Source: Paenibacillus sp. MAEPY2
GTDB taxonomy: Bacteria > Bacillota > Bacilli > Paenibacillales > Paenibacillaceae
NCBI RefSeq assembly: GCF_000499205.1
Contig: NZ_AWUK01000016.1
Span: 1 to 64,000, forward strand
DNA: 64,000 bases
Reading direction: 5' to 3'
Shown here: one piece after another, positions 51,914 to 60,728 of the stretch
Numbering within the stretch: the stretch's first letter is position 1
Layout: each line of letters begins with the position of its first letter
The notes under the pieces: model-generated
Database searches by the model: none
What the model was told of the DNA's origin: nothing
The model's input: only the letters and a program-made list of their open reading frames with translations
Program-made: the position numbers and the translations under genes

Positions 51914-52906
51914 TTAGTAGACATAATACGATTCAACTATTACGCCATACCTTTGAATGTCCTCGATAAAGTACACATGGGATCTATACGCCTTAGCATT
52001 CATTGCTGTCCCCCATGTATCTGCATCTGAAGTGAGTGTATTTCCACGTATTTTATCTGTAGAGGAGATAAACTCTCCAGCGTCACAAACCGGTAGTGTA
52101 ATTCTTTCTGTCTTGTCATAGAGCGCTATCTCCACATCGACGGGATCTATAGGTGAAAATTGTTCCAAGATATATTTTTGGGTGATTAAATGCCATTCAG
52201 CAGACGAAACATGCTCTGCTTTAATATTAAGACAGTATTCAAAATCAATATCTGTCCAAACCTGGATGACATGCTCCGATGTTTCCTTTTGAATTCGAGA
52301 CCGGCTTAAACTGATTAGAAATTCTAAACGCGACTCATACTCGTTTTGTTGACGATTCTCAAGCGTAACGATCATTATTGTATTATTTTCTCGAACCAGA
52401 TAGAACCAACCAAAGCCAGTTATGTTCTTTATATCAAGACTGTCGTCTACAGAGACGTGATAAAAACGATACTGTTGATTGGTCATATACTTATTCTCTA
52501 CATTAAGAGCTTGTTGCAGATAATATGAATCCTGTTGAGAAATAACACGAAGTTTAAGAGTAATAGTATCAGTATCAGGTTTTTCAGTTTCGGAATTTGC
52601 ATGTGAAGGTGGGATAGCTATTGCTAGTTGAGTTTCTTGTCTGTCACAGTTCAAATTTAGTAAATCATCGATTGAATTACATTTTTCAAACATAGTCCCC
52701 TTTAGTAAAGCTTTAATGACTATGTCATCAATCATCTTCTCCTTCGAGATATAATTGTTATTAAACAGGTATTGGCCCAGCTCTAAACAGCGATTTAAAT
52801 CTTCTTCAAAACGGATACTTGCAGCTACACCATATTGTTCACCGATAAAGTACTGGCTATAGTCATTGAACTTTTGTTCCCAAATTTCGTCCTGTACAGT
52901 GATCAT
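51914..52906 (-). CDS. unknown protein
   Basis: The 330-residue protein is not recognised; it is beta-rich and acidic. The start at MITVQ is chosen because AAGGAG lies 9 bases before it, although the frame is open further upstream. It is the second gene of an operon with the 114-residue gene. Confidence 0.6.
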   Translation of the reverse strand: MITVQDEIWEQKFNDYSQYFIGEQYGVAASIRFEEDLNRCLELGQYLFNNNYISKEKMIDDIVIKALLKGTMFEKCNSIDDLLNLNCDRQETQLAIAIPPSHANSETEKPDTDTITLKLRVISQQDSYYLQQALNVENKYMTNQQYRFYHVSVDDSLDIKNITGFGWFYLVRENNTIMIVTLENRQQNEYESRLEFLISLSRSRIQKETSEHVIQVWTDIDFEYCLNIKAEHVSSAEWHLITQKYILEQFSPIDPVDVEIALYDKTERITLPVCDAGEFISSTDKIRGNTLTSDADTWGTAMNAKAYRSHVYFIEDIQRYGVIVESYYVY

Positions 52907-52928
52907 ACAGTTCATCTCCTTATGGTTT

Positions 52929-53273
52929 TTAGTATGTACTAACAGCTTCATAAAGGTTCGCGTAACGAATGTCCTCTTCAATAAGATTGATCCACTCTGC
53001 TACTTTAGCTCGATTATTAACATTGATATAATCATGAATTGAATCAAATTGATTCTCCTCACGAACTATGGAAAGGGCGAAAATAAGATCCATTTCTGTA
53101 TACCTATCTACTAGATGGCTTTGATCTGTGTCGGAATATACCGGGTAGGCCCGATAACATCCATCTACTTTGCTAAAACACATTCCAATCATTTGTTTTA
53201 CTTTGAACTTCTCTTCCCATTTGACGGGATTTACCTTCAGAATTAACATCTCAGTGTCCTGTACTTTTTTCAT
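52929..53273 (-). CDS. unknown small protein
   Basis: The 114-residue protein is not recognised. AAAGGAG precedes the ATG. It opens a two-gene operon with a long leader. Confidence 0.6.
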   Translation of the reverse strand: MKKVQDTEMLILKVNPVKWEEKFKVKQMIGMCFSKVDGCYRAYPVYSDTDQSHLVDRYTEMDLIFALSIVREENQFDSIHDYINVNNRAKVAEWINLIEEDIRYANLYEAVSTY

Positions 53274-53306
53274 TTAAATTTTTCTCCTTTGGCCTAAACG
53301 CAAAAA

Positions 53307-53337
53307 AACGGAATCCTCAGATTAAGAGAATTCCGTT
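53307..53337 (-). promoter_or_regulatory. terminator/attenuator before the 53273 operon
   Basis: AACGGAAT and ATTCCGTT pair and TTTTTGCG follows, 33 bases before the ATG. The promoter lies about 260 bases upstream. Confidence 0.7.
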
Positions 53338-53689
53338 TATAAATGCGATAGCAGTATTAGTTTTTTAAAATAAACAAACAAAAAATGCATAACCCACTGG
53401 AATCGTAAATTAAAGCTAATATCGGCTTTCCAGAAAAGAACAACGCCGTCATACCAAATATGTTCGCGTTTTCTTACATTGTTTCCACGATTCCAAAAAA
53501 AGAACCATGTCCGTTTCATTAGGTTAACATCATCATACAATAGTATGTACATGTCTCAGATGAAAACAATGAAGAAATGGACTTGTTATATGACTATAAT
53601 TTTATCCTAATCGTGGATGGATTTCAATTAAGAATGTATATTTTTTAATTCCGGGTCAATGACAAGTTCAGGTAAGCTGAATAAATAAT
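53338..53689. other. 352-base leader region
   Basis: No convincing gene. A promoter is at 53599-53627, and GGAATCGT and ACGATTCC on the - strand form a long-range pair. A 71-residue frame on the - strand has no ribosome site. Confidence 0.45.
53599..53627 (-). promoter_or_regulatory. promoter of the 53273 operon
   Basis: TTGAAA and TAAAAT are spaced by 17 bases on the - strand. Confidence 0.6.
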
Positions 53690-53899
53690 TTATTTTGAAA
53701 ATTTTATTAATATGAAATAGAACAATACCCCTCCTATAACTCCAAAAAAGGCATATAAATCTGTAAACATATACGCTATAAAGATTGAGGTTACAATTGT
53801 CACAACGGTTCCGATAATAATGTTAGAAAATCTATAGACCATAAATCCTAGAAATCCAGAGATCAAAGTCACGAGTAAAAAAGGAATAAAAAGGTACAT
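53690..53899 (-). CDS. small membrane protein
   Basis: The 69-residue protein is almost entirely hydrophobic, with two or three membrane segments. AGGAGG lies 10 bases before the chosen ATG. It resembles short DUF2651-like Bacillus membrane proteins in size only. Divergent from a secreted-protein gene. Confidence 0.65.
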   Translation of the reverse strand: MYLFIPFLLVTLISGFLGFMVYRFSNIIIGTVVTIVTSIFIAYMFTDLYAFFGVIGGVLFYFILIKFSK

Positions 53900-53977
53900 T
53901 TTTGCTAACCTCCTAACTTGCACTAAATTTTTACAATGATATACTCGGTTCATACTAAATATTGGGAGGTAATAATT

Positions 53978-54712
53978 TTGATCAGAAAGATTCCAGCTTT
54001 TAGAACAATATCCTTAGCTCTTATCCTTTTCTTACTGGGTACGTTCGTTTACCCCTTATCTTATTCCAGTGCTACTGCTAGCTTCTCAGAAGAGGACTAC
54101 CAAAAAATTGCTGAGCATATGAGAGAAGATGGGTCCTCACAGGATGATATTAACAGTGTAATTAACAAATTAAAAAATGGAGAAATTTTAGATGCGGATA
54201 AACCAAACTCAACTGCTTTTAGAACATCGGATTCCAATAACAACGGAAGTCTGACGGTCACTTCTGAAAATCCAACGATACACCAGAAGTTCGAGGATGG
54301 TTCATATAAGAAATTAAGATTAGTAATAGAACCTACGGATGTATCTACTACTGCTTCCAATGGAGCATCCTTATATTTCAAGGTTGAAGGAACAAGTGTC
54401 TTTGGAACAGCGAGTTTCAATACCTCTGCATTCATAGACACGCACATCGGTAGTAGCTACATTACTGGTGTGTCGGGCACCTCCATTCATTCCATTATGG
54501 GAGTATATTCTGACGAAAAGTTGGTAATTGATAGACTTACTGAAATTAGGAGTAAAAGTATCCCTGCAGAAGCCCATTTATCTTATAAGCATACCAGTTT
54601 CGGTGGTGTATCAGCTAAAACAAGGGAGCTAAGAGTTAAAATTGGAGATCATATTGACGATCGTTACGGAATAGCAGTTACTTTTACTGATGGCAGAGGT
54701 TCTTATCAGTAA
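53978..54712 (+). CDS. secreted protein of unknown function
   Basis: The 244-residue protein has a signal peptide (IRKIPAFRTISLALILFLLG, cleavage near residue 30). It is followed by a helical stretch (EEDYQKIAEHMREDGSSQDD) and a strand-rich domain rich in Ser and Thr. It starts at TTG after GGGAGGT. It has its own terminator (54821-54856). Not recognised. Confidence 0.7.
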   Translation: MIRKIPAFRTISLALILFLLGTFVYPLSYSSATASFSEEDYQKIAEHMREDGSSQDDINSVINKLKNGEILDADKPNSTAFRTSDSNNNGSLTVTSENPTIHQKFEDGSYKKLRLVIEPTDVSTTASNGASLYFKVEGTSVFGTASFNTSAFIDTHIGSSYITGVSGTSIHSIMGVYSDEKLVIDRLTEIRSKSIPAEAHLSYKHTSFGGVSAKTRELRVKIGDHIDDRYGIAVTFTDGRGSYQ

Positions 54713-54820
54713 GTATCAACCGGCCGATAAAGTCATATTCAACAAATTCAATGTTCAACGATCCCAACCCGCTTATGTACTATTAACCTTTTTAATCTAG
54801 GTTCAATATAATAATTGGTA

Positions 54821-54856
54821 GAACCCTTGCCCGCTTCTGCGAAACAAGGGTTCTAC
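54821..54856 (+). terminator. terminator of the secreted-protein gene
   Basis: AGAACCCTTG and CAAGGGTTCT pair around a 15-base loop; the following T-rich tract is weak. Confidence 0.6.
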
Positions 54857-54899
54857 ACATGTTTGTATGATTGTTTCTTTTACCACAGATAATTTTGAA

Positions 54900-54935
54900 T
54901 ACAAAAAACCGCCACACTATAAGGCGGCGGTAATG
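54900..54935 (-). terminator. terminator of the 55005 gene
   Basis: ACCGCCGCC and GGCGGT pair and TTTTTTGTATTC follows on the - strand. Confidence 0.75.
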
Positions 54936-55004
54936 AGTGCATGCATGCTATTGATGATATTTTCTCCTTGGTACTATTAATGTGTTATTGGTCTGAAGAC
55001 TGGC

Positions 55005-55547
55005 TTACCATTCATAAACAGGTAAATCCGGACGTATTTCAGCATCTCTCTCCAGCAAAATCCATTCGGAATCGTGGCTTTGAGCATATCTAAAAATGCC
55101 TTCTACACAGTCAGGTAAATCAAAACTCTTAAGATTTTCATCTTTATGTGGAACATAAATGAAGAAACCATTAATGTCAAAGCCAGCCTCTTTCGGGTAA
55201 TATGAAAAAGTTCCAAATTGACCTTGAAGTAGTGCGTTATTAATCTCTTCGGTAATGTGACTGATACTTAGTACAAGCATTGTTTCTTTTTCAGGTTGAT
55301 GCTGCAGCAATGAAGGGTCGTCTTCTGCTGTCTCAAACATGATTGTTGAACCAGCTTTATCTTCACCGAGTATTTCTTCAGATTCTTCACCCTCATCTGA
55401 ACGCTTTTTATATTCAGCATATGAAATACCGGTCCAAGCTTCGAAAGCAGCAGCTGCCCTTTCAAATGCATTAGCCCCGATATAAGGTTTGATTTCTTCG
55501 ATAAGGTCTCCATGTATACATACAAATAGAACGATCTGTGTACTCAT
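55005..55547 (-). CDS. unknown acidic protein
   Basis: The 180-residue protein is not recognised; it has a strongly acidic middle part. The start at MSTQ follows AGTAGGA. It overlaps none of its neighbours; the Spo0E-like gene lies upstream. Confidence 0.6.
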   Translation of the reverse strand: MSTQIVLFVCIHGDLIEEIKPYIGANAFERAAAAFEAWTGISYAEYKKRSDEGEESEEILGEDKAGSTIMFETAEDDPSLLQHQPEKETMLVLSISHITEEINNALLQGQFGTFSYYPKEAGFDINGFFIYVPHKDENLKSFDLPDCVEGIFRYAQSHDSEWILLERDAEIRPDLPVYEW

Positions 55548-55611
55548 TTTATTCCTACTCTCTATTAGATTTCTAGATTTTAATTTTTTTGAGTAGCTAT
55601 CAATCTGATAT

Positions 55612-55785
55612 TTACTTGTTGGCTGAGTCATTTTTCTTGTTGAGTAAATTCAAGAGATCATCTAGCTCTACTGATTTCTTGATCACGTGCTCATCTTGAA
55701 AATTAAAGTCATGTTGAACTACTAAACATTCTAATTCTCTTCGCCTAACTTCAATGAGGTCATTCAATTCAATATTTTGCAACAT
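55612..55785 (-). CDS. Spo0E-like aspartyl-phosphate phosphatase
   Basis: This 57-residue ORF has the Spo0E-family pattern: two helices with IELNDLIEVRRRELECLV and, after a short turn, VIKKSVELDDLLNLL, which fits the SxxLDxLL motif. The usual SQ is SV. Spo0E proteins dephosphorylate Spo0A and delay sporulation, so a copy on a mobile element could hold the host in growth. AAGGAG lies 10 bases before the ATG. Confidence 0.6.
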   Translation of the reverse strand: MLQNIELNDLIEVRRRELECLVVQHDFNFQDEHVIKKSVELDDLLNLLNKKNDSANK

Positions 55786-55818
55786 TGGTATTCAGCTCCT
55801 TGAAGAAGAATGAAAAAA

Positions 55819-55839
55819 CGCAGACGAGTAACGTCTACG
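55819..55839 (-). terminator. terminator of the ubiquitin-like cassette
   Basis: CGTAGACG and CGTCTGCG pair and TTTTTTC follows on the - strand, directly after the ThiF gene. Confidence 0.75.
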
Positions 55840-55851
55840 ATTCTTGTTGTT

Positions 55852-56709
55852 TTATTCTGATTCACTTTGATGTGACAGTATCTGTTGCTTCTCGATAGGG
55901 TATGTTTTTACCTTATACTTATGTTTAAGATTTATATACGACTTGTGGTGGGCTATTCGCTGTTCAGAGAACAGTGTATTGAAATAGGAAATCACTTCAA
56001 GAGCCGCATATTTATTGGTAAGGAGTTTTTGAGGTTCCTTGCTAAGCTGCTGTATGCATGCTGCACCTGGGGCAATCGGGTCATCGTCTAATAACATATC
56101 GGGAAATGCTGAACAGACAGGATCAAGAATAGTCTCGTCGTTCCAACGAATCCCGCAGACAATTTGTCCGGTCCAGCCGGTAGCATTATAGGCTTCTCTT
56201 TCTTCAGAAGTCCAGGAATCCATAGAACGTTCGTCCTGAGGCACACGAGAACCTTCAACCCCTGCATCCACATAAATCATATAAGGTTGCGACATGAAGA
56301 AGGCATGCATGAGCTGGCGGCTAAAGTTATTATCCACGGTACCAATGAGTACTGGGATTTTCATGTTACAGTAGTAGTCCTTAAGAAATGCATCATCAAA
56401 TAATGCTTCCATTGTTTCTAAGGTACTTACATATTGCTCTGCATAAGAAAATACAGGTACTTCATAATGTCTCCCGTATCGCCTTGCTAGAACGTCTGCC
56501 TTCTTCTGTCCTACATCGGAGGGTAGAAATAATTGATTTTTGAGATTATGTTTTTCAACGATATCTGGATCAGCTAGAAGATAACTACCCTTAACTGAGA
56601 AGATATTCATGAGTTGCGTTAATTGTTGAACCACAGCAGATCCGTTTGCACCGGTTCCTAATTGAACGATTTGGAAAAGGGGTTTCATGTCTGGGTGAAA
56701 GATGATCAT
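55852..56709 (-). CDS. ThiF/E1-like protein of a PRTRC-type cassette
   Basis: The 285-residue protein has the E1/ThiF nucleotide loop GTGANGS (18-24), the acidic strand end LLADPDIVEKHNLKNQ (44-59) and DVGQKKADVLARR, all typical of E1 enzymes that adenylate a ubiquitin-like C-terminus. Cysteines in the second half (IVCGIRW, PVCSAF, GAACIQ) could serve as the catalytic one. It overlaps the JAB gene by 4 bases and is the last gene of the operon. It fits the ThiF member of PRTRC (ParB-related, ThiF-related cassette) systems. Confidence 0.82.
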   Translation of the reverse strand: MIIFHPDMKPLFQIVQLGTGANGSAVVQQLTQLMNIFSVKGSYLLADPDIVEKHNLKNQLFLPSDVGQKKADVLARRYGRHYEVPVFSYAEQYVSTLETMEALFDDAFLKDYYCNMKIPVLIGTVDNNFSRQLMHAFFMSQPYMIYVDAGVEGSRVPQDERSMDSWTSEEREAYNATGWTGQIVCGIRWNDETILDPVCSAFPDMLLDDDPIAPGAACIQQLSKEPQKLLTNKYAALEVISYFNTLFSEQRIAHHKSYINLKHKYKVKTYPIEKQQILSHQSESE

Positions 56710-57752
56710 AGCGCACTCTCTTTCTGAATGCGATAATCATAAGCATTTGTTGCTGGAGGAAAAGGAGAAGTAAACACCTTATTGAGGTCTACCAATTGAT
56801 ATTGACCATCTACAAACACACGACAAGAGATCTTAGGAAAAAAACAATCTAGTCTCCCAATAATCGTATATAAGCATCTGCCAATCTCACTGTTATTGTC
56901 CTGCTCTGATGGGGTTATTTCTAAAGTGTGATGAGAATGTAACTCCATTACTTTTATCATTTGAGCATCATCAATTTCGGTTTTCTCAGGGACAACATTC
57001 TCTGATGAAACTACTTGATGTGGGATTGAAAGATGATAGCCTTTGACATGATGAAAGTAAATCTCACCATAAATTTCTAATTGATCCTTACTGTATTCCC
57101 TACATAGAGAGATAAATTCCTCAAGGATAATATACGGGATTGGCGGTAATTTAAACTGTATACCCTCATGCAGTTGATCACATACAGGCACGTATGATGC
57201 TTTTGTACAGACCGAGTAGACTTCACCATCCCTGATGTGATACACATGTCCGTCAGCAGAGGGAACATACATATTGTATTTCCGATCAGCAGCAGCTTCC
57301 TTTAGAGACGTAAACACTCCAGTGGATGCTCCTCTTTTACGGCCGTGAACCTGCGGTATGATTAGGTTATTAGGGAATAAGGTTAACGTTACATAATCTC
57401 GATCGCTCATTTCGCCGTACTCTTCAGCTAGTTTAAGCCTCAAGTCTTCGGTATTTATAGTGCGCCGGCCATCTTTTGCTTCCGGATCTTCAATACCTTG
57501 TTCAATTTCCTCGTTACTAAAGTATTGGGTTATGGGAGTCAACTCACCATCATATTTAATGTGTGTTTCGAGATTAACTTCTAAAGTCTCAAATGTTATA
57601 TTTTCTTTCTTGGTAGCCGGCTTATTCATCGAAAGTTGATTCTTTCGTTGTTTCCGTTTTTCGTTTTCTACAGTAGTTGTTGTTAACGTTGTTTGTTCCT
57701 CCGGACTCAGAAATCCGAACAAATCGCCTTGAACAAAAGTATTATCAGTCAT
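56706..57752 (-). CDS. JAB/JAMM peptidase with probable N-terminal ubiquitin-like domain (PRTRC C-A fusion)
   Basis: The 348-residue protein ends in a JAMM metallopeptidase: E230 (IYGEIYF), H272-S-H274, S282 and D285 fit E...HxH-x7-S-x2-D exactly. Residues 52-141 resemble PRTRC protein C, the ubiquitin-like member: IKYDGELT, then TEDLRLKLAEEYGE and a basic Gly segment HGRKRGA (136-142) where Ubl proteins have their terminal glycine. If right, Ubl and its own processing enzyme are fused. A low-complexity stretch leads (1-50). The start follows GGAGGG. It lies between protein B and ThiF genes. Confidence 0.72.
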   Translation of the reverse strand: MTDNTFVQGDLFGFLSPEEQTTLTTTTVENEKRKQRKNQLSMNKPATKKENITFETLEVNLETHIKYDGELTPITQYFSNEEIEQGIEDPEAKDGRRTINTEDLRLKLAEEYGEMSDRDYVTLTLFPNNLIIPQVHGRKRGASTGVFTSLKEAAADRKYNMYVPSADGHVYHIRDGEVYSVCTKASYVPVCDQLHEGIQFKLPPIPYIILEEFISLCREYSKDQLEIYGEIYFHHVKGYHLSIPHQVVSSENVVPEKTEIDDAQMIKVMELHSHHTLEITPSEQDNNSEIGRCLYTIIGRLDCFFPKISCRVFVDGQYQLVDLNKVFTSPFPPATNAYDYRIQKESAL

Positions 57753-57767
57753 TATTAAACCCTCCAA

Positions 57768-58550
57768 TTAGATCTTCGTTTGTTTTTCTAATAATTGTTG
57801 AATTGTTATTTTTTCAGTGAGAAGCCAGGCATCCGGGAAATCTGTATCCTGCATCTTACTGTATAACTCACGTAACTCTGTGATCCCAGAAGTGTTTCGA
57901 TGCCCATCAAAGTAACAATTTGTACTTGGAGATCCAAAAAACAAATTGTGCAATGTAGCGCATTGGTTTATATCTGTTATCGTGGGTAGTGAATTACCAC
58001 CCATACAAACAGAGCCGTTGGTCACATTGGCATAAGGGTACTTAAATAATTCAGTGTCTGAACTGATTCGGCTCTGCTTTACCGCAAAGCAGAACATTTG
58101 ATCTACCCTTCTGCTTTTCATATCAATTAAATAAACAAATAACAAATGAGGGTGACCTATCTTTTCTAAAGGATCATTGTAATAGTACATATCCCATTTT
58201 TGTTTTGGGACACTGCAGACTACAATTTCTTTTTTTGATTTTTCCATACGGATATACTTAACAATTCCTTTATTCATGAAAGGTGTCTCGTACGAAGGTT
58301 TTCCTACTTTCCTTATCCCGCAAATACTCAATCTTTCCATACCTTTTCGATGACCTATGATAGTAAGAGGATGTAATTCTCTCAGCTCGGTATCGATAAT
58401 GGCTTCAGCAAATTGGTTGAAGGTCATCGAGTAGTCAGATAAGACGACATTATTTTGATTCTTTATTTGAACTTGGCACGTTGGTATAGAAGAGTGGACT
58501 CCTTCACTCCAAGTAACACTATAGTGTCGTCGGGAATCTCTATTATTCAT
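57768..58550 (-). CDS. PRTRC protein B, E2-like
   Basis: The 260-residue protein matches PRTRC protein B in its most conserved part: HPHLLFVYLID (133-143) and TELFKYPYANV-NGSVCMGGN (166-186). C182 could be the E2-type acceptor cysteine. E2-like enzymes pass the activated ubiquitin-like protein from E1 to its target. The start at 58550 overlaps the stop of the upstream gene by 8 bases (AAAAGGAC upstream). The JAB gene follows after 15 bases. Confidence 0.75.
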   Translation of the reverse strand: MNNRDSRRHYSVTWSEGVHSSIPTCQVQIKNQNNVVLSDYSMTFNQFAEAIIDTELRELHPLTIIGHRKGMERLSICGIRKVGKPSYETPFMNKGIVKYIRMEKSKKEIVVCSVPKQKWDMYYYNDPLEKIGHPHLLFVYLIDMKSRRVDQMFCFAVKQSRISSDTELFKYPYANVTNGSVCMGGNSLPTITDINQCATLHNLFFGSPSTNCYFDGHRNTSGITELRELYSKMQDTDFPDAWLLTEKITIQQLLEKQTKI

Positions 58551-59037
58551 GTATATCGTCCTTTTCGAGATACTCACTGATTAAGGCTGCCATCTTCATT
58601 AAATGCTCAAGAAATTGGCTGTGGTATCCATAGTAATTTTCTTCAAGATGAAGGGTAATAGTGTCGTCGATTATTTCAATGTTTAAGCTGGCCATCGAAT
58701 AGTCACAGTTCACCCTTGTTATGAAAGGTTGAATGGATTGCGTGTATTCACTCTGGCTCTGTAATACCAATGACAGTTCTCCACCGGATATAGCATATTT
58801 AGCTTCGTCTTCATTGTGAGGTATTCTTTTTATATCGAACTTATGAAAAACCAGTCTAAGTAACTCGTCGAAAATATCAAATGTCGGGCCAATTCCGTAA
58901 GTGTTCCAGATTCGCCATTCCTTTGCTGCGCTTAAATTTGTCGGGTTTATTCCATAATCATGAGCAAGCTTAAGCATCCGAAAATTATCAGTAGATGACC
59001 TTATAGACTCTATATCTTCATTATTGAACATCAGCAT
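58543..59037 (-). CDS. unknown protein of the ubiquitin-like operon
   Basis: The 164-residue protein is not recognised: a helical N-terminus (1-80) and a strand-rich C-terminus. It is translationally coupled with the E2-like gene, so it may fill the place of PRTRC protein E or F. Confidence 0.6.
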   Translation of the reverse strand: MLMFNNEDIESIRSSTDNFRMLKLAHDYGINPTNLSAAKEWRIWNTYGIGPTFDIFDELLRLVFHKFDIKRIPHNEDEAKYAISGGELSLVLQSQSEYTQSIQPFITRVNCDYSMASLNIEIIDDTITLHLEENYYGYHSQFLEHLMKMAALISEYLEKDDIHE

Positions 59038-59061
59038 GAGAATGTTTCCTTTCTCTTTTAA

Positions 59062-59406
59062 TTAAATGAAGTCATCATTACTTTCAGTTCGCATATATCT
59101 GAAGTGTCCGCAATAATGTCTATGATTTGTTTGTTCGTAGAATATGTTAAAGTAATTGTTTTTTGCATTTTGTTCATAATCCCATGAATATGCGTTGTCG
59201 TATGAATCTAGATAAAAGGATTGATTCAACACGGTGTTAACATCCTCTATGGAGAATGATGAGAAATCAATTTCATTTAGCGGTGTATCACTAAAGATCA
59301 ATTCAACGATTTTATAAAGCTCCTCCTTCGTTGAGGTGCTATTCTCTTCATGTTTCTCTTTTAATGATTTCTCGAATTTATTCCAGTCCAATCGGAGGAA
59401 TTCCAT
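59062..59406 (-). CDS. unknown protein, first gene of the ubiquitin-like operon
   Basis: The 114-residue acidic protein is not recognised; it ends with a His/Cys/Tyr-rich segment (HRHYCGHFRYMR) that could bind a metal. The ATG at 59406 follows AGGTGGCGAG. Confidence 0.55.
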   Translation of the reverse strand: MEFLRLDWNKFEKSLKEKHEENSTSTKEELYKIVELIFSDTPLNEIDFSSFSIEDVNTVLNQSFYLDSYDNAYSWDYEQNAKNNYFNIFYEQTNHRHYCGHFRYMRTESNDDFI

Positions 59407-59430
59407 ATGCTCGCCACCTTTGAAGTAGAA

Positions 59431-59471
59431 TAATAATGGATGCTCCCTTCTATAAAGGAAGCATCCATTCA
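59431..59471 (-). terminator. terminator of the sliding-clamp gene
   Basis: AATGGATGCTTCC and GGGAGCATCCATT pair on the - strand; ATTATTATTC follows, a weak T tract. Confidence 0.65.
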
Positions 59472-59478
59472 TACTTGT

Positions 59479-60648
59479 CTATTTTCTACGGTACGGTAAG
59501 ATAATTTGAATATTACCCTTACTCTCTTGTGGCTCTATAAGAACTGGACTTAGTTCTCCAGTAAAGCTGATCCGGACCATTTTCGAATGGTAGGCTTTAA
59601 TTGCATCCAAAAAATATCTTGTATTAATCGAGATATCAATTTCGTCACCAACGTAATCTTGGACAAAAATCTCTTCAGCTACGGATGCAAATGAAGATTC
59701 ATGCGTTTTCAGCTCAATAGATGCAGCATTGTTAGGGTTGGTTTTTATGAGGGTAATTCCCCCATCGTTGCCTTCCGCTTTAACAATATACTGTCGTTCT
59801 AGAGAAGCAAGTAGCTCGGTACGATGTACCAAGAAACTAACTTTCATTGAGTCCCCATCAGGACGAATTCTACTTACATCAGGATAACTTCCCTCGAGAA
59901 TGGTTGTACTGAAGGTTGTATTTCCTGACTTAATCACTAATCTCCCTTTAACTAAAGAAATATCCACCTTGTTACTTCCAATAAGTCTCGATATTTTTTC
60001 GAGGGGCTTAGCTGCTATAGTTATTCCACCATTCCCGAACTCTTGAATAGAATCCGTTTGGTAAGAGGCTATGGCTAATCTATGCCGGTTGGTTGTAGTA
60101 AAGACAAGGTCTTGCTCCGTCAGGTTAATATTAACGCCAGTAAGAATAGGCGTGTTTTCGTCCGTGGAGGCTGCGAATAAGGTTTTATTTAATAGATCCA
60201 GAAAGTGAGAAGAATCCAATTGAAGGAGAGCCTTCCCCTTCGGAATGACAAACTGGGGGAATTCTACAGCACTCAGACCCTGCATTTTAAAGTTTGCGTT
60301 CACTTTTTCATCAACTGACGTTACTTTAATCAGTTTCTGATCCGTCAGTTTTTCATCAGGATGATCAGAAACGGTAATACAGACTGCGGACCCCATTTTT
60401 CTTACAATTTCAATAATGAGTGGTGGGATCATTACTGACCCTACCTCATCTACGCTTAATTCATTTTCCTTCGACGGTATGAAATGCTCCGTTGAATTCA
60501 CGGTATTATCCGTAACCAAGTTTAGTCCTTTTTTTGTTGCATGAAATTTGATATTCATACAGATCGGTACTCTTTCAGATTTCTCTAATGTCTCTTTAAC
60601 TTTTGTTAAGCCATCCAAGAGTGTCTTCGTTTTCATTGTAATTTTCAT
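59479..60648 (-). CDS. dnaN: DNA polymerase III beta subunit (sliding clamp)
   Basis: The 389-residue protein has the three-domain clamp fold with the usual DnaN landmarks: LLDGLTKVKETL at the start, FAASTDENTPILTGVNI, TNRHRLA in the middle, SYPDVSRIRP, and LPYRRK at the C-terminus. It holds polymerases on DNA. A second clamp on a mobile element suggests its own replication or repair machinery; the uvrX-like polymerase here carries a clamp-binding QLSFF motif. The start at 60648 follows GAAGGGAAG. Confidence 0.93.
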   Translation of the reverse strand: MKITMKTKTLLDGLTKVKETLEKSERVPICMNIKFHATKKGLNLVTDNTVNSTEHFIPSKENELSVDEVGSVMIPPLIIEIVRKMGSAVCITVSDHPDEKLTDQKLIKVTSVDEKVNANFKMQGLSAVEFPQFVIPKGKALLQLDSSHFLDLLNKTLFAASTDENTPILTGVNINLTEQDLVFTTTNRHRLAIASYQTDSIQEFGNGGITIAAKPLEKISRLIGSNKVDISLVKGRLVIKSGNTTFSTTILEGSYPDVSRIRPDGDSMKVSFLVHRTELLASLERQYIVKAEGNDGGITLIKTNPNNAASIELKTHESSFASVAEEIFVQDYVGDEIDISINTRYFLDAIKAYHSKMVRISFTGELSPVLIEPQESKGNIQIILPYRRK

Positions 60649-60688
60649 GTTAAAATCTTCCCTTCTTTTAGTTAAAGTAAGAATAAAA

Positions 60689-60728
60689 AAAGACATAGCC
60701 TACTCTTGATCAAGTAGATTATGTCTTT
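60689..60728 (-). terminator. terminator before dnaN
   Basis: AAAGACATA and TATGTCTTT, with an inner CTACT/AGTAG pair, are followed by TTTTTATTC on the - strand. It overlaps the stop of the preceding gene and lies 41 bases before the dnaN ATG. Confidence 0.8.

Noticed and set aside
53337..53552. 71-residue frame on the - strand in a leader
   Set aside because: It has no ribosome site, an odd Trp/Phe-rich composition and overlaps a leader hairpin; treated as non-coding.
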